Assembly (NCBI GenBank): GCA_036571765.1
Contig: BROE01000016.1
Location: 13,224,576-13,288,575, forward strand
From: Plecoglossus altivelis
Taxonomy: Eukaryota; Chordata; Actinopteri; Osmeriformes; Plecoglossidae
Direction of reading: 5' to 3'
DNA: 64,000 nucleotides
The position numbers were made by a program, and so were the translations under genes. The notes below the pieces were generated by a model, which saw only the letters and a list, made by a program, of their open reading frames with translations, searched no databases and had not been told where the DNA came from. The number at the start of each line of letters is the position of its first letter. The stretch's first letter is position 1. This document shows, piece after piece, positions 57,701-64,000 of this stretch.

Positions 57701-60647
57701 GATTGACTGAGAACGTCTCCCTTTTTAATACATAATTCAAGAGGGGAGCTTACAAAAGGGATGACAAAGTTATGGGTTCAACTTGAGGCCGACGGAGTTT
57801 GTAAAAAGACAAACCGATTTGAAAGTCAGAGAAAACTCAAGACAGAATATGAAAGAAGCGGAGAGAAAGATCGACTGCCGCTCGCCGAACTAGGCAGAGA
57901 AAGACAGTGATTTAATTTCCAGTCTTTAAAGAGAGCAGACGTGGCAGACATGAGAATGAAGAGTGATTCTTCTCGTTACAAATGAATGCAATTAATAAAA
58001 CACTAATGGTAACAGATTAATAGTGCGCATAGACCCGCTCGCTGTCCGTCTAAATCTCATTAGTCTCAACTCGCAGTATGTCCCACCAGATATATATGAG
58101 CCTAACTCATTGGGATGTCAGTTCTCTTGACTAGTTCACATTAAGGTACATACAGATATGCAGAAATATGAATCTGTCTGTCATCCACCTCTGCAGGATC
58201 TGGGATATTGTAATGAACGATCCATCTGTGTGGAGGTGAGAGAGCGTCGAGATGTTCGTACCTTCACCGACCTGCTGGCCTCTGTTCAGGTCCTTCTTCA
58301 TCTTGCGCTTGGTCCTCTTCCCCCGGCCCTTCCTGGCCCCGGTCCCCGTCTCTGCCGACACGCCACTCCACAGCTCGTCTGCCGTCACTGCGGGGCCACA
58401 GAAAGGACAGGCGTGGTGTTACTGGGGGAGGGGAGATGAAACGGGGCGTGCGACGGCGTGAAAGACGCCTAGAAACGAGGTGTCATCTTTACAGGGCCTC
58501 CCCGAGAGAGGACAAATGAGAAACTAAAACCTGTTTCCACTAGAAGGATCCAGGCAGGTGTGAGGTAGGTAAAGGAACACAGTTGCTGCAGTACCTCCAG
58601 CTCTATATGCCACTGAATCTTCCACCTGTCCTCTGCTTGAACCTCGGGGGCTGGGATTTCATTATTAAAGAACCCAAATGCAAGCAAAAATATGCTGCCG
58701 AATTATGGCTCAGCTGGGCCTTTTGCTACTGTGTAAAACCTTACAAGCAGAGGAAACTATTTATGTGACGGCCGCTTTCTATCCGAGAGGTCGGCATCTG
58801 GTAGATATGAACCAGTGACATAGCTTATCTGCCAGCGGCGCCGTGACGATCGACCTGCAGTAGCTCTACCTGATTGACTGTGACTCGTCACAGTCTGCAG
58901 AGCTGCACAGTAACCGATTCCTCCCCACTGAACTGAGGTGCTCCAGGATGGTCTCTGCAGACCTCAGCCAAACCCCCCCCCCCAGCATGCCAGTGCTCCT
59001 TCACCCCCTCCATCCAGCTCTTTCGCAGCCTGTTTTTCCGCAACATTCAGCTGCCTCTCCAGCATCTGGAGATGCGGAGCGCGGTTTGATTTGGAGTTAA
59101 TTAACGCAGGCGGTAAGCCGGCTAATGAGTGTGCTTGAGTCTCTAACGTGGCTTTGTTTGTGGCCCCCGCCAGTGCACTTGTCACAGGAGGATGGAAACA
59201 CAGTTTCACGACCCGTACAGGATTGGAACTATTAACTCACTGTTCTGAGAGTGAGAGACTCAAATCTAGGCAGCCGGTCGTCGTGCACATATGCGTACAC
59301 GAATATACCAGGACTCAGTTAAGACATGTCCTATGAAAAATTGTCCTAACTTTTGTACGCAGTGCTGCCTTGAATGCAATACGCTTGTTCTTCCTAAAAA
59401 CAATGAAAGGCTTTAAACATGCTCGCCGCCAGTCACTCTGACAGACCCAGACCAACCATGACTCACTCCTTTCAGAGAGGAAAGCCAACAGACTGAAATG
59501 AAAGGTAAACAGCAGGCAATTAAACATGAGACTTCTTGAGTGTAGACAAGAGAAATAGGATAGAATTATGTTGAAAATGATGTAAAAGTGATCAACTGGG
59601 GAGAAACTGTGTGTGCGTGTGGTGGATCTTCCATCCATAGACTTATATGTGACAGATGCAGGTAATTATCTCCAAAAGAGCCACAGGAGATGGGAGGAAG
59701 TGGCAGAAAGTGAAGAGAGAAAGAAAGAAAAAAAGAAAGAATTACACTAAGTGAGTGAGAAGAAGAGATATGAAGAGTCCTGTCGCATAACCACCTGTCA
59801 GCGAAATTGCTGTTTGACAGATTCACCGACTGTGAATACGTCTCATTCTTCTCCAAAGGAACACGACTTAAAATTCTTTATTACAGTGATGTCTCTGCCA
59901 CCATATGCTCCCTGAACAAATTAATCTCTATGAGGGAAACAGGCTAAGTTAGCGCACATGCAAACCACCCTGTTGCCGGCCCCTCAGTAATCCTGCTAGG
60001 CACATGGACAAGGTGTTAACAAATCCTCTGGCCACTATCTGCAGAAGATCTCCGGCTAATGATGGGACTCACGCTTGTTGAAGAAGCTGACATGTCTAGT
60101 CTGCTGCCAGACTGGGGGGGAGGTGGGGAGAGGGAGTCGTAGGGAGGTAGAGCGTCTGGCCAGGTGGGTGAGATGGAGAGGGCCAGATGTTGCCCTGAGT
60201 GGTGAAATGCCTGAAAAACAAAACTGTCTGTTAAAATATGTTTAGATTCTGCCCCACATGCCACTCCTGTGACAGTGGGTAAGGCGCAGTGCTGTCACTT
60301 GGTGGTTGCTGTAATGCTTCTAAAAACATCTACCGAACGAATATCCAGTATACAATACACTCGTTTTGGATCTTGGAGTAGCCTTGAAAATTGGAATCCC
60401 ATGCTACAACGTGAGAACTCCGCCCGGGTGGCATTACCCGGCTATTAATTTGAGTTAGCAACGCTCACTTGCTAGCCTTGTGCAACGAGAAATACAGCAA
60501 TGTCGACTAGAGATTCCACATGCTTCATTAAGAGATTCGAATATAGAACTATAAATATGAAAACTATGTAAAAGCAAGTCATAGGGAGATATATTCACCT
60601 TCCAACGTTACTCGGAGGGCATGACACACTCTTAAGGAAGACGCCAT
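47123..60647 (-). CDS. mrps5: Mitochondrial small ribosomal subunit protein uS5m
   Basis: Component of the mitochondrial 28S subunit, homologous to bacterial S5, acting in decoding fidelity and mRNA entry. CDS (minus): 60599-60647, 60073-60210, 58262-58387, 57348-57581, 55148-55182, 49501-49638, 49303-49360, 48661-48723, 47469-47605, 47123-47347; 400 residues (human about 430). Exons 1-2 give an Arg/Ser-rich presequence; exon 3 encodes LTADELWSGVSAETGTGARKGRGKRTKRK; exon 4 FLWPGLNAPVL to RGWTGHSWGGISLGAPDPGP; exon 5 only 35 nt (ETYEDFDSRVIE). The S5 N-terminal RNA-binding domain spans exons 6-8 (VFNMTAKEGRKRS, GAAGFALGKA), and the S5 C-terminal domain is in exon 9 (CHRAVITMCKLIGIKDMYAKVEGSVN). 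The C-terminal extension HVVEFTAERGPLPVVVATPKG is as in mammals. Exon 1 and its ATG were placed by frame and splice sites. Confidence 0.95.
47643..47726 (+). repeat. CA/CG-rich microsatellite in mrps5 intron 8
   Basis: About 84 nt of CA with regular G substitutions (CACACACACG, CACGCACG). On the mRNA-sense strand this is TG-rich and lies about 40-120 nt upstream of the exon-9 acceptor. Confidence 0.85.
48045..48085 (+). mobile_element. SINE/LINE tail fragment in mrps5 intron 8
   Basis: TTGCTTCCGATGAAAGCATC followed by TGCTAAATAAAAA resembles the teleost tail GGATAAAAGCGTCTGCTAAATG that also ends the nphp1 intron-15 SINE. No tRNA-like head is recognisable upstream, so this is probably a 5'-truncated copy. 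A 16-nt direct repeat (CTTCTACACTTACAAA-type) sits just before it. Confidence 0.4.
48533..48646 (+). repeat. Imperfect (CA)n array in mrps5 intron 8
   Basis: About 110 nt of CA with CG, TG and CCCG interruptions, starting just beyond the exon-8 donor on the minus strand; in the transcript it is a GU-rich tract a few nt after the splice site. Confidence 0.8.
48943..48997 (+). repeat. (CA)n microsatellite in mrps5 intron 7
   Basis: 55 nt of uninterrupted CA. Confidence 0.9.
49396..49473 (+). repeat. (GGGTGTGTGT)n minisatellite filling mrps5 intron 6
   Basis: Tandem 8-10 bp units of GGGTGTGTGT and GGGTGGGTGT type occupying most of a 140-bp intron between exons 6 and 7. In the transcript the sequence is CA-rich (CACACCCACA). 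Confidence 0.85.
51140..51560 (+). repeat. Long polypurine tract in mrps5 intron 5
   Basis: About 420 nt almost entirely of G and A on the plus strand (GAGAGAGG, GGGAGAGA, GAAAGAGAG), with one break around 51258-51278. Mirror-repeat segments can form triplex (H-DNA). Long arginine/glutamate or leucine/serine open frames here are artefacts. Confidence 0.9.
51668..51768 (+). repeat. Compound microsatellite (CCCTA)n-(AC)n-(AT)n-(AC)n
   Basis: Four CCCTA units (51668-51687), AC to 51719, AT to 51743, then after a short spacer AC again (51751-51768). The CCCTA unit differs from the vertebrate telomere CCCTAA. Confidence 0.9.
51946..52090 (+). repeat. 36-bp minisatellite, about four copies
   Basis: Unit built of GAGTGTGTGTGTGTTGGTGA then GTGTGTTTGAGAGTGA, alternating GGTGAG and GGTTAG between neighbours, which suggests a 72-bp higher-order pair. 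It creates a spurious repeating open frame. Located in mrps5 intron 5. Confidence 0.85.
52755..52925 (+). repeat. GC-rich GGCTGAGG tandem repeat in mrps5 intron 5
   Basis: Two repeat types back to back: GAGGCTGAGG(C/T)AG(G)GGCT units (52760-52830) and two to three copies of a 20-23 bp unit GGGGACTGAGGCTGGCGTT near 52870-52920. On the opposite strand they give a proline/glutamine-rich frame without homology. Confidence 0.7.
54240..54260 (+). repeat. Poly(C) run
   Basis: 21 consecutive C in mrps5 intron 5; length may be unreliable. Confidence 0.9.
54596..54614 (+). repeat. Poly(C) run
   Basis: 19 consecutive C, only about 340 bp from the previous C run, also in mrps5 intron 5. Confidence 0.9.
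56784..56945 (+). repeat. Self-complementary TGTACAGTAC / TGCTGTGC array
   Basis: About 160 bp composed of TGTACAGTACAG, GTGCTG and TGTCCTATGCCATGC blocks. TGTACA and GTAC are palindromes, so the array can pair with itself in many registers. The larger block TGTGCTGTCCTATGC...CTGTACAGTGCTG occurs twice (from about 56791 and 56901). Located in mrps5 intron 4, immediately followed by (CA)n at 56945-56967. Confidence 0.85.
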
Positions 60648-63600
60648 CTTGGATTATGTCTGCGAGGTCCTGCACAGCACAACAAGCGGTCCCAATGATG
60701 CCTGATCAAAATTGCACTGAGAAGGACGTTACAAAACGGGAAACGTTACCTGGGTAACTTCATGCTAGGAAACTGATTTAGTATTTTGTGAATACTAAAT
60801 CTTTACACAAAATGTTCAGTTTTACCATGATTCATAGCCTGCAGATATAATTGAATATTGTGAGACTATAATTTTTAACACAGTTGCTGTAATACATGTA
60901 TATATACATGTATATATACATATACATGTATATATATATATTTTTATCATATTACTTATTATTACATTTCAGAGAGACAATAGCGACTTCTGATGCTATT
61001 TGTTTCCGTTTTTTGGCAACACTGCATGAAACAGTTTCTTCTCAATGTGACCTCCACACACCTGCAGTTGGCTTGAAGCTGAAAAATTGCAGTGTAAATA
61101 AAATGGCACTGAACTATGCTGCGATGGCCTCACGCTTCATCTGTGATACCCTTCATAAATTATTATGACTTGGCCATCTGCCTCTGTAACTGAATTTTTC
61201 TTTAGCAGTCCACAAACGTTTCTTTACAATTGGAAAAAGATGGAAAGGGACACCAGCCATAGACTGTAGATCAAATTCCAGAAGGAAGACCCAGGAAATG
61301 AGGCAAAGGAGATGGGGATGCAGAACACAATACACCACTAGCCAGATAACGTGCTTTTGAACAGGATAAGCTTTATTGCATCCACAGTCTGCGGGTCCAT
61401 TTTTCCAACTGACATCCTCGAGCTGTCAGGGAATACGACAGGAAACGAATTTTAAAAGCTTCTGGAACGTTTCTGACAGTCAGCAAAGCGAAGAATCACC
61501 GAGTTTGAATGTTCATTTTTGTCTTTTCTTTTTAGTCTTAATTATAAGTTCTGCAGGAAGAGAAATAATGGAATCGCGGGGCCACAGGAAAGAGTTTTTC
61601 AATTGAACGCAGTAGGATCAGCAACTGCTATCTCCCCTTCTGTCTCCCTGGAGCCTTGATTGCAAATCGCTCCCTCAGGCCTTCATGCATAATGATCAGT
61701 CTCATAGGTAGCTTGGCTGCTGTAACTAGCTGTAAGTGCAAGTGTTTTACTGGTTGCGTTTGACTGGAATCAATCCAGAGAGCCTTAGAAGTAGCACTCA
61801 CATGGAGGTGTGGGTGGAAAAGGAGTCATGGATGGCATCACAGTGGTTGAGATATTGCATTAGCCCATGCATTCTTCAATCTTAAAGGATCTTTTTACAA
61901 ATCCACAGCTGTTGGTTTTTTGTTGTTTTGTTTTTACAAGTCTCCCCAGTTATTTCCTCCCTCCATGTGACTGGTGGCCATAATCAGCACCAGTTTTTTT
62001 TCTACGCTCCCAATCAGCTCCATAATGTCTGTTGGCTGGGGCTCGAGATGCTGGCATTATGTGTGTGTTTCGTGAGTGGCGGTCACCCACCATCACAGAC
62101 GCTGGCCTGTTTGCGTGATGGAGCGGGGACCATATTCACAGCATGTGTCTCACTTCCTGTTGTGGAGTGTAATTTGGCGGTATTGTATAGCTTTTCTGCC
62201 ATTCAAAAAGGGGTGCAATCAATGGTTTGACAAAAGAGGCATGCATATCGAGCTGTGTTTAAACGTGGGGATAAACATATGTCTGGACCCTTGCGTCACT
62301 ACAGAGACCCACAGTTTGTAACAGGAACCAGTACACCCACACACGCATGCTCTCCCTCTCTCATTCCCATGTGGACTGCAGAGATCTTCATGGCCTGTTG
62401 ACTGATTGATGTCAGCTTGTAATCTTCAAAGCCACCTGGGCAGGACTGATTTAGTTCTCTCTCTGGACTTGACTTGCCTGACATGGATCAATATATCCCC
62501 GTTGGCCCCTGCTAGGCCCGGCTCCAATGTTGCTTTTTCTGGCAGGGAGATTAAAGTTGAGTACAGTAGGCAGAGTAAAAGACACAAATTGAGATTCACA
62601 ATAGAATATGATGATGACTTGGGTTATTTCTATTTAAATTGTTGTAACCACATTCCATTCCACATTGGGTATTGTCAGTAAATGCTGAAATGTTCCATCA
62701 TGACCAGTGACATCTCACACAGCAATATTATCATCACACAGCAATATTATCACTTGAAAACAGCCAACAATATTTCTCTTTTTAAACAGGGGTTCATAGG
62801 CTGCATCATACTCGAATCACAAAAGATGAAACAGCCTACCAGGAAATGCAGTTTTCATTACAATAAATTATCAGTTGTTGACAGGCCTAAAGGACATCCT
62901 TGAAAATAGGAAGAGTGTGGCACAGGACCATAAACCAGAGCAGACATTTTCATTTTGGAAGAATTTTAAGGGTTATCAGAGTTCCACTGTTAGACCATAG
63001 TGACTTGTTGGGACTCTATAAGTTGTGTGTTTTTATATTTCGTGTGTTTTTATGTCCTTCACCCTGAGAATATAGTATAAGCTTTCTTGATCTCCAATTG
63101 CAGATAAAGAGAAAATGTGCCTGGTTTCTATCTTTTAATGGCCAGCTGCCACACTGGCACAGCTAAACCATTTTCTATCAGAATAAAGGCCATACACAAA
63201 GCTTGCTGTTTTCTGTGATGATTTTCTGTGACAAATTTAAACAATTTATACATGTAGTTGATGCTGATAAGAGACTCCTTTATTCTGCTGTTTGATGAAA
63301 ATATGGTGTGGTTCACCTGAAGGAAAGCACTCGTTTGTGAAGTGACAATGTCAACAAGGCTTGACCATAATCACCACAACACAACGCAGACCCTTCCAGC
63401 AATAGCCTTATAATCAAACACAAAGTTTTAGAGTTTTGCATGTGTCCGATAAATAATTCAAAAGAGTCTGCGACAGATGAAATATTAATTGTAAAAAATG
63501 ACGTGGTATAAATTGCACCGAGAAGAGTTTGAGGGAAATGTTGGCCTTTTCGATAAAATAGAAATCTTGCAGGGCGAGAGTTTGACAGGGAGAGTTCAAA

Positions 63601-64000
63601 CATGCAACAACTGGTTCATGTTAAAGGAGACAGTTAGGGTTAATTAGAGTGAATAGCAGCATATAGCTACCCTAAGGAGAACTGTTCAAGTGAAACGTCC
63701 ATTAAATTCAAGAGGTAAAAGCTGTGGGAGCGATACATATCCTGTCATGCTGGAGAGATAGGCTAAGGAATATGGAGGACTGACATCCTCTTCACATCTT
63801 TTACGTAAATGTAACTATAATGAAAGAAAGGGATGGTTAAGGAGATGGAGAGAATAGCAAAGAGAGGGTAAACCAGAGAGATAGAGAGGAAAATGAGAGG
63901 GGAAAAAATAACACATTTATGGGGGAGGTGTGGGGGGAGGGGATTGCTGTTTGTGTTTGGCATGAAGGAGGGAGATGGAGAGGAAATGAGAAAAAGAGAC
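60648..64000. other. Upstream flank of mrps5, no supported gene
   Basis: The mrps5 promoter should lie just above 60647. A TATATACATG-type repeat is at 60893-60943. Hexamers AATAAA occur on the plus strand near 61097 and on the minus strand near 61370, but no attached exon chain is visible. 61.4-64 kb is AT-rich with GA-rich patches at the end (63.8-64 kb). I see no coding homology. Confidence 0.55.
60893..60943 (+). repeat. (TATATACATG)n / (TA)n repeat
   Basis: About 50 nt of alternating ATACATGTATAT units, self-complementary and easily melted, about 250 bp upstream of the mrps5 start codon. Confidence 0.85.

Noticed and set aside
61090..61380. Possible 3' end of a further gene (AATAAA on both strands)
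   Set aside because: Isolated hexamers in AT-rich DNA with no coding exon or splice site attached.
1..64000. A novel multi-gene defence, toxin or mobile system
   Set aside because: Every supported gene belongs to a known vertebrate family and the remaining sequence is introns, UTRs, simple repeats and decayed transposons.

Overview
The window is vertebrate nuclear DNA, almost certainly from a ray-finned fish (teleost). It carries multi-exon genes with GT-AG introns, compact intergenic gaps, very frequent (CA)n/(GT)n and (GA)n microsatellites, AATAAA poly(A) signals, and remnants of fish-type SINE, LINE and MITE elements. There is no bacterial, phage or organellar content. Species cannot be fixed from sequence alone.

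Layout. 1-7.8 kb: no supported gene. 8.3-9.9 kb (minus): two-exon serotonin 5-HT7 receptor, htr7. 11.1-12.2 kb (plus): three-exon C-factor-like short-chain dehydrogenase, divergent from htr7. 13.7-23.5 kb (plus): pank1 with two alternative first exons (alpha-like and beta-like), microRNA miR-107 in intron 5 and a long 3' UTR. 23.8-30.4 kb (plus): slc16a12 (MCT12), with a greatly enlarged, internally repetitive cytoplasmic loop and a possible in-frame N-terminal extension. 30.5-36.2 kb (plus): 20-exon nphp1 (nephrocystin-1). 40.3-42.3 kb and 43.2-44.6 kb (plus): two tandem MAL-family MARVEL proteins, best read as mall and mal. 47.1-60.6 kb (minus): ten-exon mrps5, convergent with mal. 60.7-64 kb: no supported gene.

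Biology. htr7, pank1 and slc16a12 match the gene content of human 10q23, and pank1/miR-107 is a known host-gene/microRNA pair in coenzyme A metabolism. nphp1-mall and mal-mrps5 are two separate neighbourhoods on human chromosome 2 but form one block here in matching orientation, which suggests an ancestral nphp1-mall-mal-mrps5 cluster. I rebuilt every coding exon by hand from splice sites, reading-frame phase and remembered family sequence. All eight genes give uninterrupted frames (lengths divisible by three, canonical GT-AG borders).

The most notable non-routine signals are the expanded repetitive loop of slc16a12, its open upstream frame across a predicted intron, long (TG)n tracts directly in front of several splice acceptors, a 14-bp perfect hairpin in mall intron 1, a TGTACAGTAC self-complementary array in mrps5 intron 4, and a composite CRE/X-box between nphp1 and mall. 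I did not find a new defence-type or other undescribed multi-gene system.
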